DNA from: Clostridium sp. K13
GTDB taxonomy: Bacteria; Bacillota; Clostridia; Clostridiales; Clostridiaceae
DNA: 64,000 bases
Assembly: GCF_019734195.1 (NCBI RefSeq)
Contig: NZ_JAASHM010000018.1
Span: forward strand, 1-64,000
Direction of reading: 5' to 3'
Part shown: positions 37,901 through 47,868 of the stretch, one piece after another
How positions within the stretch are numbered: position 1 is the first letter of the stretch
Layout of the letters: every line of letters begins with the position of its first letter
Position numbers and translations under genes: made by a program
The notes under the pieces: model-generated
Told to the model about the DNA's origin: nothing
The model's database searches: none
The model's input: only the letters and a program-made list of their open reading frames with translations

Positions 37901-40900
37901 TATAGTTAAGGAAGATCCACCACTACCAGAGGTATTATTAGAATATACCTTTGATAGTATTGAAGAAGATACTGTATTAGATACATCAGGATCTAATAAT
38001 GATGGGGCTATAGTTGCAAGAAGAGAGGTTATTGAAGGGAAGATTGGAAATGCTATAAAGTTTAATGGAAAAACTGGATATGTAGAATTACCTAAGAATA
38101 TTACTAAGAGAGTTGAAGATGTTACAATTTCAGCTTATGTAAATCTTAATGAAGCTCCAATATCAGGATCAAGATTATTTGAACTTGGTAATGTAGATGG
38201 TGAATGCTTATATCTATCATTTGTAGAGGGTGGTAAGGCACAATTAACTATTCCAGATTTAGATAATGGCAAGGATATTGTAATTAAATCAGACAAAAAA
38301 TTTGTTCCAGGGTATTGGAAAAATATAACTGTAACTATTAGTAATAGTACTGCATCATTATATGTTGATGGTGTATTAGAAGGTGAAAACACAAATATAT
38401 CATTTAACTTAGCAGATTTAGAAACAACTCCTAAAAATTATATAGGAAAATCACAATTTGAAGGTGTTTCATTATTAAATGGAGCAATAGATGAATTCTA
38501 CATTTTAACAAAGGCTCTTTCAGCAGAGGAAATAAAGGATAGATATGAAATAAAAGAAGATATAGTATTAGAAAAAGTTGAAGAAGTTAATGTTATGACT
38601 TACAAAACTGTTAAGCCAGAATTTCCAGAAATGGTTAATGGAATTTTATCAAACGGAACTTATGGAGAGTCAGAAGTTATTTGGGATGAATTAACAAAGG
38701 ATTTATATGCTACAACTGGTGAATTTAGAGTTTATGGAACTTTAGAAGGAACAGATTTAAAGGCTATAGCAAATATTGAAGTTATTTCAGCAGATGAGAA
38801 TCCATATTTAGTAGCTAGATATAGCTTTGATGAAATTAGTGAAAATAAAATTGAAGATTTATCTGGTAATGGACATACTGCAGTAATTAATGGAACTGAT
38901 GTTGAAAGTACATTAGTTGATGGAAAATCAAATAGTGGAGTGTTAATGAATAGAGACAATGGTAACTTTATTGCGGTTCAAAATGCAGGAACAGATTTTG
39001 CTTCACCAAATGTAACAATTTCTTATTGGTTAAATAGACAAACTGCATTAAGAGGAGAAGCTATTATTGCGTGGGCAAAAGGAGATTGGAGTACAACAGG
39101 ATGGTTTATTAATGCAACATCAGGATCACCAGTAGGTATGTGGATAGATGGAGGATCAACAGGATTTAAAGTAAATGCATCAGCTAGCGGATTCTTTGGT
39201 GAAGATGAGTGGGTTAATGTGGCTATAACATGGAATTCTAAAACACAAACAGGTAATATTTATAGAAATGGTGTAGCTCAAGAAATTGAAGTTGTAGGAA
39301 GTCCTAAAACTATAAGTAAACCAGTTACAGAGCAAGTTTTAATTAGTAAAAACTATTATGGAACTATTATGAATGAATTTGCTTTAGATGATTTTAGAGT
39401 TTATAGTACAGATTTAGATAATAACTTTATAAAGGGTATATACGAACAAAAGTTAGTGGGATATATGACTGAAAGTATATGGACTAAGCCAGGTATCAAA
39501 CCAGAATTACCATCTACTATTAAAGGTATTTTAGGAGATTATACTGAAATAGAGGTTGAAGTTAAATGGAATGAAATATCATCAGAGCTTTATGAAAATG
39601 AAGGTAAGTTTACTGTAGAAGGTATAGTTGAAGGTTCTAATATTAAAGCTATATGTGAAGTAGTAGTATCAGAAACAAAACCAGAAAATCCAATGATAGT
39701 TAGTTTTGAAGAAGTTATAGTAGAAACTGAAGCAGGTATTAAACCAGTATTACCTAAAAAGGTAACTGCTAAGCTTTCAGATAATACAATAGCTAGATAT
39801 AATGTAATTTGGGATGAAATAAGTGAAGATAAGTATGGAAATGCTGGTGAGTTTACAGTTAATGGTTCAGTTGAAGGAACTGATGTTAAAGCAATTTGTA
39901 AGGTAGTTGTAAATGGTAGGGAAGAAGAAATTCCAGAAGTTGAACGTACAAATATAGCACCAGATGCGACTCCAACAGCAAAATATACAAATTCAGATTT
40001 AGGTGGAATAACTACTATAAATGATGGATTTGATCCAGTAAACTCTAATGATAAGAGTCATGGATTATGGCATAACTGGGGCGAAGAAGGATTAGATCAA
40101 TGGCTACAATATACTTGGGAAAATCCAGTAACAATTGATGCTACAGATGTATATTACTTTACTGACGGTGGTGGAATAAATATGCCAGGTTCAGTAGATT
40201 TCCAATACCTTGATGAAAATGGAAAGTGGAAATATGTTGAAGATGCAGTAGGTTTAGGTGGAGAAGCTGATCAATATAATAGAACAACATTTAAAGCTGT
40301 AACAACAACTGCATTAAGAATGAATTTATCTCCAAGTAAATTAGGTTTAGATGTTATTGAATGGAAGGTATATGCGGTTCCGGAAATAGAAGTTCCTACA
40401 ATTATATCAATTTCTGAAGTTGATGTAGAAACAATAGCAGGAATAGAACCAGTATTACCAACTGTAGTGACTGTAACTTATTCAGATGGTACAACTAGTG
40501 AAGTTAATGTTGTATGGAATAGTATTTCTTCAGATTTATATGAAAAAGTATCTGTATTTACAGTAGAAGGTACAGTTGCAGATTCAGATATAAGAGCTAT
40601 ATGTAATGTTACAGTAAGGGAAAATAAAGTAAGAGATACAATAAGTTCAATAAATAATAATTATAGGCCAAGTATTGTAGAAAATAAACTAGTATTACCT
40701 AATGTTGAAGAGGGGATTAATGTATCAATAAAAACTACTAATCCAGAAGGTATTATTGATGTTGATGGAAATATAACTACACCAGAAAATGATACTGAAG
40801 TATATGTAATATTTACTGTTTCAGATGGAAATATAACTATGGATACCGACTCTATAATAGTTAAAGTAAATGGTAAGCAAGAAATTCCAGATGAAAAGCT

Positions 40901-41504
40901 TCCTTTTGACAAGACAGATACTGAAACTGGAATAAGAGTAGAGGCTAAGGACGACGTTATTTCTAATGAAGCTGACCTTAAGGTAGATAAAATTGAATCA
41001 GGGTCTATTTATGATTATGTTTTAAATATTATTAAGGATATAGGTAAGGTATTTATATCATATGATATTTTTGTAGAAGTAAATGGTGAAAAGGTACAAC
41101 CAACTGGTGGAAACGCTAAAGTTACAATTCCAATACCATCAGATTATAATAAAGATAATTTACTTTTATATTTAATAAATTCCAAGGGTGAAAAAATAAG
41201 TATTGAATTTGTAGTAAAAGATAATAATATTATTTTTGAGAGCGATTTATTAGGTATATATTCTTTAGTAGATACTTCTAAAGGTGATGGAAAGCCAGAT
41301 TTAGATGATGATAAAGAGGAAGAAACAGAAGATAAACCACAAGTTAAGCCAGATAATAAACCAAACAATAATGGTTCTAATTCAGGTAATAATAATTTAC
41401 CGGCAACTGGTAATGAGGTTTCTATATATATATTAACATTTGCTATTTTAGCAGTTGCTATTGGATATATATTATTATTAAATAAAAAGAAAGTTAGAAA
41501 ATAG
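34978..41504 (+). pseudogene. Giant LPxTG-anchored multidomain glycosidase-like protein (DUF5695-like), one frameshift
   Basis: Two ORFs (34978-35730 and 35727-41504) form one protein of about 2,175 residues. The start is TTG at 34978, 7 bases after AAAGGGGGG, followed by a signal peptide (ISMIIIFALLISLLP). The first ORF ends out of frame; one extra T at about 35700-35703 would join TPDTFLTF to SVAQDETDM without gap. Then come an (alpha/alpha)-type catalytic-like region with FNGYWGWGDDWGLTHGEY (to ~37.6 kb; DUF5695 from memory), a PKD/K319-like domain (37.63-37.92 kb), LamG (37.93-38.54), Ig-like Big_4 repeats (38.58, 39.46, 39.70, 40.40 kb), a second LamG (38.80-39.44), an F5/8-type C domain (39.95-40.38), a further Ig-like domain, and LPATG plus membrane helix. 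Probably binds and cuts plant arabinogalactan-type glycans on the cell surface. Catalytic residues not assigned. Confidence 0.82.
41397..41501 (+). other. Sortase sorting signal (LPATG, helix, basic tail)
   Basis: Residues LPATG at 41397-41411 are followed by a hydrophobic helix (VSIYILTFAILAVAIGYILL) and NKKKVRK at the end of the frame. Sortase A would cut between Thr and Gly and attach the protein to peptidoglycan. Confidence 0.93.
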
Positions 41505-41532
41505 TTTACAGTTAACTCTCATTTTAAATAAT

Positions 41533-41575
41533 AAAATGCAACTAAGAATTAATAAATCTTAGTTGCATTTTTTTA
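41533..41575. terminator. Bidirectional terminator
   Basis: AAATGCAACTAAGA pairs with TCTTAGTTGCATTT, with A before and seven T after. It ends the anchored-enzyme gene and its right flank overlaps the end of the convergent LTA-synthase-like gene. Confidence 0.88.
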
Positions 41576-43330
41576 TTTAATATTATCATTATTTTCAATA
41601 TTAGAACTATAATTTTCTCCTATAACTCTATCATAAGTAATTAAGTCTAAAGATTCATTTCTAGAATTAGAACTTTGAATACTTGGTGAGTATAGTGGAT
41701 ATTCATTCATTAATCTCTGCATAGTTTCTATAAAATCTGTTTTTTTAGAATTAATCAAATCTATTAGAACAAAAGGTATGTAAAATGCAGAAATAGTATT
41801 AATATTTTTATCAAAAATACTAGAATCATAATTATTCCACATTATATATTTTTGATTATAAATTAAATCAGCATTATTATCAGAAACTGCTAATCTATCA
41901 TAAACATTATCATCAGGAGTAAAGAATGGGAAGTGATCACCTACAAAAACAAGTATTACATCTTCATCAAAGTCTTTTAACCAGTTTGTAAATTCTCTTA
42001 ATTGATCACTAGTCTCTTTAACACCAGCTAAATAATAAGATAGTTGGTCTTCACCTTCAGCAGTTTCAGCATAGTATGGTTGGTGATTTTGCATAGTAGT
42101 TGCAAAAATATAACTTGGACTTTTATTTGACTTTAAAACACTTTTAATTTCATTAAAAACGCTTTTATCAGAAATATATCTTCTAAAGTTTTCAGTTTCA
42201 ACTGTCATACTATCATCAAAATATAGATTGTCAAATCCATACTCTGTATACAATGTATCCCTATCATAAAATGTTTTACTAAAGGGATGAATATATGCTG
42301 TATTATAACCAAGAGTTTTGAAATAACTTGGAATAGTATTAATAACTTTTTGCTTTTTTAATAAGTTTTGTGGAACTGATGGTGTATTAATTGCATAGGT
42401 TGGTAACCCAGTTAGCAATTCAAACTCAGTTCTTGTAGTATATCCTCCAAAGGTTGGAACTACACAGTTACCAACATATCCTTCAGAAGCAACTGAATCA
42501 AACCCAGAATAAATGTCCTTATCAATATTTAATGAATCAAAGACTCTAAAATCACTAAAGGATTCAGACATAATGAAAACAACATTAGGGGTATTTTTAT
42601 TAGTATTTTCAGTATTATTATCTACACCATTATTAGATATTAAATTTTTTATAGAATCGTAACTATAATTTTCAGGTGGATTTACAATATCCATTAAGTT
42701 TTCTGATGTAGTCTTTGCCAAATAAGGAAGAAAACCTATATCACTAAATTGTTCGTTACTTTCCAGGATATTAGTAGCTGCAGGAGTTTCTATTTCAAAA
42801 ACAGAAAAAATCTTAGCAGATATAGAAGTTGTCAAGAATATAGTTATTAACATACTTATAAATGCACAACTGCAGATACGCTTTTTAAGTGAAAAGTCTA
42901 AAGTTAAATTGTTTTTATAAGTTAATAAAATATATACAACTAATATTATAAAGTTAAGAATTAGTGGATAAGTAATTTTTAATGAAGCAAATTTTCCTAC
43001 ATCACTTAGATTTTTAGTCATTAATAAATCGCTAATTACTAAATGACTTCCGCTAGTTTTATATTTAAAATATTCAATACATGAGAGAATGTAAAATATA
43101 CCTCCATGAATAGCCATAGACAAATAAGCTTTTTTAAATACAAGGAAAATTATAGTAAACAATATGGCGCAAATAATAATATTAAATAATAATATATTAG
43201 GTTTTTTCATTAAGAATTTTAATGTGTCATTAAAATTCTGACATATATTATACTCTAATAAAACTGATAAAAATAATGGATATAATACAATTAATAAGTA
43301 CTTAGGTATATTTTTTAAATTGAGTTTCAT
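41573..43330 (-). CDS. LTA synthase family sulfatase-fold membrane enzyme
   Basis: 585 residues. About five membrane helices occupy the first ~165 residues, followed by an extracellular alkaline-phosphatase/sulfatase fold: NVVFIMSESF (metal site), GGYTTRTEFELLTG (catalytic Thr, about residue 298), YNTAYIHPFSKTFYDRD and VFVGDHFPFF. LtaS-type enzymes transfer glycerol phosphate from phosphatidylglycerol to lipoteichoic acid or other polymers. It could instead decorate another glycan with phosphoglycerol. RBS AAAGGAG. Convergent to the anchored-enzyme gene. Confidence 0.87.
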   Translation of the reverse strand: MKLNLKNIPKYLLIVLYPLFLSVLLEYNICQNFNDTLKFLMKKPNILLFNIIICAILFTIIFLVFKKAYLSMAIHGGIFYILSCIEYFKYKTSGSHLVISDLLMTKNLSDVGKFASLKITYPLILNFIILVVYILLTYKNNLTLDFSLKKRICSCAFISMLITIFLTTSISAKIFSVFEIETPAATNILESNEQFSDIGFLPYLAKTTSENLMDIVNPPENYSYDSIKNLISNNGVDNNTENTNKNTPNVVFIMSESFSDFRVFDSLNIDKDIYSGFDSVASEGYVGNCVVPTFGGYTTRTEFELLTGLPTYAINTPSVPQNLLKKQKVINTIPSYFKTLGYNTAYIHPFSKTFYDRDTLYTEYGFDNLYFDDSMTVETENFRRYISDKSVFNEIKSVLKSNKSPSYIFATTMQNHQPYYAETAEGEDQLSYYLAGVKETSDQLREFTNWLKDFDEDVILVFVGDHFPFFTPDDNVYDRLAVSDNNADLIYNQKYIMWNNYDSSIFDKNINTISAFYIPFVLIDLINSKKTDFIETMQRLMNEYPLYSPSIQSSNSRNESLDLITYDRVIGENYSSNIENNDNIK

Positions 43331-43542
43331 TATAAGATAATAACTCCTTTCTGGTAGATACCTTGAGAAATTACAAGTTTCAAATATATTATATACTTAA
43401 AATATTTTTTTTGAAATTAACTTAAGAGAATATTAAGAGAAATTTAATGGAATTTACAATAAAAATCCAATTTGGATTACATAAATTTACTATATTTGTA
43501 CAAACTAATTTTAATAAATAAAATTAGAATGGAGTGATTTAA

Positions 43543-43770
43543 ATGTTTGGAATACAAGTAATTGAATGGGTTGGATATACAGCATCAATTATGATTGCTA
43601 TATCTCTGATTATGACTGATATAGTAAAGCTTAGAATAATAAATTCAATAGGGTGTATATTGTTTGCTATATATGGATTTACGGTAAAAGCTTATCCGGT
43701 TGGAATAATAAATACATTTATATTCTTTGTGAACAGTTATTATTTATATAAATTTTATAAGGAAAAATAA
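43543..43770 (+). CDS. Small membrane protein, YgjV-like
   Basis: 75 residues with two or three membrane helices (EWVGYTASIMIAISLIMTD; LRIINSIGCILFAIYGF; VNSYYLYKFYKEK). The pattern resembles the YgjV inner-membrane family, often found next to sugar or unsaturated-glucuronyl genes. RBS TGGAGTG. Function unknown. The 212-bp gap before it shows no other gene. Confidence 0.65.
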   Translation: MFGIQVIEWVGYTASIMIAISLIMTDIVKLRIINSIGCILFAIYGFTVKAYPVGIINTFIFFVNSYYLYKFYKEK

Positions 43771-43878
43771 TTAGATATTTATTATATGCCTCTGAAATTT
43801 GTAACTTAAAGTTTACAAAAAATTAAATATGTATATAATAAAATAATGAATAAAATTAGGGAGGCGCTTTTTATAACT

Positions 43879-44715
43879 ATGAATTTAGAACAAATTTTAA
43901 ACAAAATTATTAATTGGGTAACTACAGAAGGAATAAAGTTAGTTATATGGCTATTTTTATTATGGATTGGTTGGAAACTTGCTAGAAAAGTAGTAAATAT
44001 AATGAATAAAACTTTAGAAAAAAGAAATGTAGATGCCACAGTTAGATCTTTTTTAGATACTTTTGTGGAAGTAGTATTAAAAGGAGTCGTGATTTATATA
44101 TTCCTAGATCAAGTAGGAATTAAAACTACAGGAATAGCAGCATTACTTGCATCAGCAGGGGTTGCTATAGGGCTTGCATTACAAGGTAGTTTATCTAATT
44201 TTGCTGGAGGCGTAATAATATTATTAATAAGACCATTTAATGTTGGAGATTATATTGAAGGGGCTGGACATACAGGAACTATAGAGAAGATAGGAATGTT
44301 TTATACCCATATGGCAACTGTAGATAATAAACTTATACTTGTGCCAAATGGTAACTTAGCAAATGGAAGCATAGTTAACTATTCAGCAAAAGAATTAAGA
44401 AGAGTAGATTTAACATTTGGTGTAGGATATGAGCAAGATGTTCTTAAGGTAAAGAGAGTATTATCTAATGTTGTTGATAATCATGATTTAATTTTGAAAA
44501 CACCAGAACCATTTATAGCACTTTCTGCTCATGGAGATAGTGCAATTAATTTTGTAGTAAGAGCTTGGGTTAATAATAGTGACTATTGGAAAGTATATTT
44601 CGATTTACTTGAATCAGTTAAAGTTAAATTTGATGAAGAGGAAATAAGTATACCTTACCCACAAATGGATTTGCATATAAAAAAAGAAGCTTTAATAGAA
44701 AATAAAATAATGTAA
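43879..44715 (+). CDS. Small-conductance mechanosensitive channel (MscS family)
   Basis: About 278 residues with three N-terminal membrane helices. The pore helix is glycine/alanine-rich (ALLASAGVAIGLALQGSLSNFAGG), followed by the beta domain (LIRPFNVGDYIEG...GTIEKIGMFYTHMATVDN, LVPNGNLANGSIVNYS) and the alpha/beta C-terminal domain. It opens under membrane tension and protects the cell from osmotic shock. An ATG at 43846 has no RBS; GGGAGG lies after it, so the ATG at 43879 is preferred. Confidence 0.92.
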   Translation: MNLEQILNKIINWVTTEGIKLVIWLFLLWIGWKLARKVVNIMNKTLEKRNVDATVRSFLDTFVEVVLKGVVIYIFLDQVGIKTTGIAALLASAGVAIGLALQGSLSNFAGGVIILLIRPFNVGDYIEGAGHTGTIEKIGMFYTHMATVDNKLILVPNGNLANGSIVNYSAKELRRVDLTFGVGYEQDVLKVKRVLSNVVDNHDLILKTPEPFIALSAHGDSAINFVVRAWVNNSDYWKVYFDLLESVKVKFDEEEISIPYPQMDLHIKKEALIENKIM

Positions 44716-44723
44716 TTTAAGTA

Positions 44724-44775
44724 TATACCTCTAGTAAGTATAGATTATTTTTTATACTTATAGAGGTATTTTAAT
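44724..44775 (+). terminator. Terminator of the MscS gene
   Basis: ATACCTCTA and AAGTATA pair with TATACTT and ATAGAGGTAT, followed by T-rich sequence. Confidence 0.78.
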
Positions 44776-44881
44776 TTTAAAAAAGAATATCATGATGCTT
44801 TTTGTGTAATAAGGTAAGATTATAGTGTATAATATATGTAAATATTTATATTAAACCTAATAGATAAAAAAGAGGTGTAAC

Positions 44882-46462
44882 ATGAAAAATATAATGGATT
44901 CGCTTTTGGGTCTTTATGATATGATGCAAAAGGACTTTGGGGAAGAGAGAAAAAAGAAAAGAAATTTTAAACATATTAGAGCGTATTTTGATATGGAAGA
45001 GCATGATGGATATACAATAGATGATCAAACTTGGGATGACTTTAATATGGATGAAGTTTTTGCTAAGGTTGATAGAACTTATAGTAGTGCAGGAGAAGCT
45101 ATTTTATACAAAATGCTTAGAAATCCACTTCATGACAAGAAAAAGTTAAATGAGAGAGATGAATTTGTTGAAACATTAAGAAAATCTACTGATTTAAGAA
45201 CAAAATTGCAAATGATTTATTTTAAGTTAGGATATGACAGAAAAAATACATTTCTAGATATGATAATAGAATCATTAGAAGCAAATAAAACAAAATATTA
45301 CTTATACATTTTATTTGGTAGAGTTTTAATGTTTGGAACAATATTATTTTCTATAATATTAAAGGAGCCTATGTTACTTTTAGCTACATTTATATTGTTA
45401 TGGGTAAATGTATTTATTAATGATAAGGAAAGAAAAAATGTTAAATCACAAGGGTTACTTTATTTAAGAAATATTATAATTTCAGCAAAGAAAATACAAG
45501 AGATAAAAGATCCAGTAATTGAAAGTTACAATATTAAAATTAAAGAACTATTAAAAGAGTTAAAAGGTATAGACAGTGCTACTAGGCCAATTCAACTTGC
45601 TAATACTGGTGGTGGTGTTTTTGAAGTTTTAACTATTCCATTTTTATTAGAAGAAACTGCATTTTACAGAATTGCTAGTTTATTAGAAGAAAAAAGAGAA
45701 TATATTTTAGATTTATATTATTTGATTGGTGAAATAGAAAGTTATATATCAATAGCTTCTTATAAGGAAGAAATAAAAGGAAAGTATACTAAACCTAAAT
45801 TTGTAGATAAAGTAGGTATTAATATAGTTGATGGTGTACATCCTTTAATAAAAGATGCGGTACCTAATTCCATTAACTTTGAAAAGAGAGGAATTGTTTT
45901 AACAGGTACAAATATGGCAGGAAAATCTACATTCTTAAGAATGATAGGACTTAATATTATATTTGCGCAAACATTTAATTTTACTTTAACTAAAAAATAT
46001 GAGGCATGTTTCTTTAATATCGTTTCTTCAATTAGTCCTAGTGATGATGTTACTTTAGGAAAGAGTTATTATATGGCAGAAGCTGAAGCATTACTTAGAA
46101 TAATTAATGCTTTAGATTTAGATTTACCGGTATTTTGCCCAATAGATGAAATATTTAGAGGGACTAATCCAATAGAAAGAATAGCATCTTCTGCAGAAAT
46201 ATTAAAATATATTAATAGTAAAGATAGTATATCAATAGTAGCAACACATGATAGAGAACTTACAGATATTCTTAAAGAAAATTATGATTTCTTCTATTTC
46301 AGTGAAAAAGTAGATAGTAAGGGATTAAACTTTGATTATAAATTAAAAAGAGGAGTATCTAAAACACGTAATGCAATTAAACTATTAGATCATATAGGAT
46401 ATCCAAGAGAAATAATCAAAAAGTCTTACAATAGAGCAGAAACTTTAGAAAAATATATGTAA
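44882..46462 (+). CDS. Membrane-associated MutS-family ATPase
   Basis: 526 residues. The C-terminal half is a MutS domain V ATPase: Walker A GTNMAGKSTF, signature region SISPSDDVTLGKSYYMAEAE, Walker B VFCPIDEIFRGTNP and THDREL. The N-terminal half has part of the clamp/lever region (DQTWDDFNMDEVFAKVDRTYSSAGEAILYKMLR) and, unusually, two hydrophobic helices at about residues 138-182. The mismatch-recognition domain I is absent. It belongs to the poorly studied MutS-related membrane proteins, not to repair MutS1. RBS GAGGTG. Role unknown. Confidence 0.85.
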   Translation: MKNIMDSLLGLYDMMQKDFGEERKKKRNFKHIRAYFDMEEHDGYTIDDQTWDDFNMDEVFAKVDRTYSSAGEAILYKMLRNPLHDKKKLNERDEFVETLRKSTDLRTKLQMIYFKLGYDRKNTFLDMIIESLEANKTKYYLYILFGRVLMFGTILFSIILKEPMLLLATFILLWVNVFINDKERKNVKSQGLLYLRNIIISAKKIQEIKDPVIESYNIKIKELLKELKGIDSATRPIQLANTGGGVFEVLTIPFLLEETAFYRIASLLEEKREYILDLYYLIGEIESYISIASYKEEIKGKYTKPKFVDKVGINIVDGVHPLIKDAVPNSINFEKRGIVLTGTNMAGKSTFLRMIGLNIIFAQTFNFTLTKKYEACFFNIVSSISPSDDVTLGKSYYMAEAEALLRIINALDLDLPVFCPIDEIFRGTNPIERIASSAEILKYINSKDSISIVATHDRELTDILKENYDFFYFSEKVDSKGLNFDYKLKRGVSKTRNAIKLLDHIGYPREIIKKSYNRAETLEKYM

Positions 46463-46466
46463 AATT

Positions 46467-46513
46467 TAAGCTTCCATCAGGAATTGTATTTATTGCTGAC
46501 GGAAGCTTATTTT
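46467..46513 (+). terminator. Terminator of the MutS-like gene
   Basis: TAAGCTTCC and TCAG pair with GCTGA and GGAAGCTTA, followed by TTTT. Confidence 0.8.
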
Positions 46514-46644
46514 AATTGCCTTATGTTAAATGTTTACATAAAAATAATATGTAGAAATTTAAAGTATTTTTAAAAATATATAAATATTATGTAGATATTT
46601 TATGGAAAAAAATACCTAAAGAAGCTATAAATTTAGTGAAAAAG

Positions 46645-46665
46645 CTCCTATAATAAGTATAGGAG
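46645..46665 (+). promoter_or_regulatory. 5' leader hairpin before the SGNH gene
   Basis: CTCCTAT pairs with ATAGGAG around a 7-base loop, 24 bp before the GTG start. The right arm contains AGGAG, but the likely RBS TGGAGG is downstream (46676), so the hairpin could act as an anti-RBS switch or only stabilise the mRNA. Confidence 0.4.
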
Positions 46666-46688
46666 TTTGAATTTGTGGAGGGTATATT

Positions 46689-47753
46689 GTGAAAAGAAAG
46701 GGTAAGTTTAAGGTTCTAGTTGTTATAATAATAGGAATAATTTTATTGGTAATTCCCATAACTATGCAGGCTAAAGGAGAAGTTTCCAAAAATGTTTTAG
46801 ATAAATATGTTGTAATAGGTGATGAAATATCATTAGAAGCTAATAATGACTATGAAGTTTCATATGTTTCATTAATTAAAGATTTTTTATATGCTTTAAA
46901 TGATAATTTGGAATATATTAATTTAAGCAGTGATGGAGCAACATCTTCACAATTACTAAATGTAGTAGATAGTAATAAGGAAAAGTTAAAGGATGCAGAT
47001 TTAATTACAATTTCAATTGGTGGAAATAATATATTAAGTGCTGTATTAAAGAGTTTAAATATTAATGAAGAAAATTTACAAGATTATGATGAAAATAAGT
47101 TTGACTCTATAATAAGTGAGTACTTAAATAGTAAAGAAGTTAAAACTGAAATTTTAAATGAGATAAGTATATTTTCAAAAGATTTTCCTAATATAATAAA
47201 AAAAATAAAGAAATTAGCTCCTAATGCTGATATATACGTGAATACAGTATATAATCCTATTAATAAAAAGTGTGAAATTTATGAATTCTTTGATTCTCAA
47301 ATAAACTTAATTAATGATGTTATTGTTAAAAATAATAGTAATAATGATTATAAAATTTTAGATTGTTATCAAATATTAAATAATGATGATGTATTGAATT
47401 TTAAGATTGAAAATGGTGTAGCTAAAATTTCACCTAATAAAGTTGGACATGCAATGATGGCAAATCAAGTAATTTCAGATTATGAGGAATATGTAAATTT
47501 AGAAGTGGATAAGATTACATCTACTAGTAATAATATTAAAGGTAAAACTATTCCTAATACTAATATTATTGTTGTATCTGAAAATGGGACAGTAGGAACA
47601 ACACAAGCAAAATCTAACGGAGAGTTTGAGGTTAAAATATCACCCATGGTTTCTGGAACTAATATAGAAGTTTTGGTTTATGATAAAAAGATTTTTTCTA
47701 TATTATACAAATTTGAGAAATTAGTAGTTAAAAAGGATTTATTTACATCGTAG
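46689..47753 (+). CDS. Secreted or anchored SGNH-hydrolase-like protein with degenerate active site
   Basis: 354 residues. An N-terminal hydrophobic helix (residues 7-26) exports or anchors it. Residues ~36-275 follow the SGNH/GDSL fold: YVVIGDEIS (block I), NLSSDGATSSQLL (block II), ISIGGNNIL (block III) and SPNKVGHAMMANQV (block V). The usual GDS Ser is Glu here, and the D-x-x-H of block V reads A-K-I-S, so all catalytic residues seem lost. The last ~70 residues look like an Ig-like (Big_6/adhesin type) domain. GTG start with TGGAGG. Probably a binding protein rather than an esterase. Confidence 0.72.
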   Translation: MKRKGKFKVLVVIIIGIILLVIPITMQAKGEVSKNVLDKYVVIGDEISLEANNDYEVSYVSLIKDFLYALNDNLEYINLSSDGATSSQLLNVVDSNKEKLKDADLITISIGGNNILSAVLKSLNINEENLQDYDENKFDSIISEYLNSKEVKTEILNEISIFSKDFPNIIKKIKKLAPNADIYVNTVYNPINKKCEIYEFFDSQINLINDVIVKNNSNNDYKILDCYQILNNDDVLNFKIENGVAKISPNKVGHAMMANQVISDYEEYVNLEVDKITSTSNNIKGKTIPNTNIIVVSENGTVGTTQAKSNGEFEVKISPMVSGTNIEVLVYDKKIFSILYKFEKLVVKKDLFTS

Positions 47754-47868
47754 TTTTAACCATATAGAAAAGTATTGAACAATTATAATTTGGCTTAAAA
47801 AGGGTAATACTAAACTTGAAATACTTAGGAGTAATAATAAACTAAAGAAAACATTGGAGGAAAAAGTT

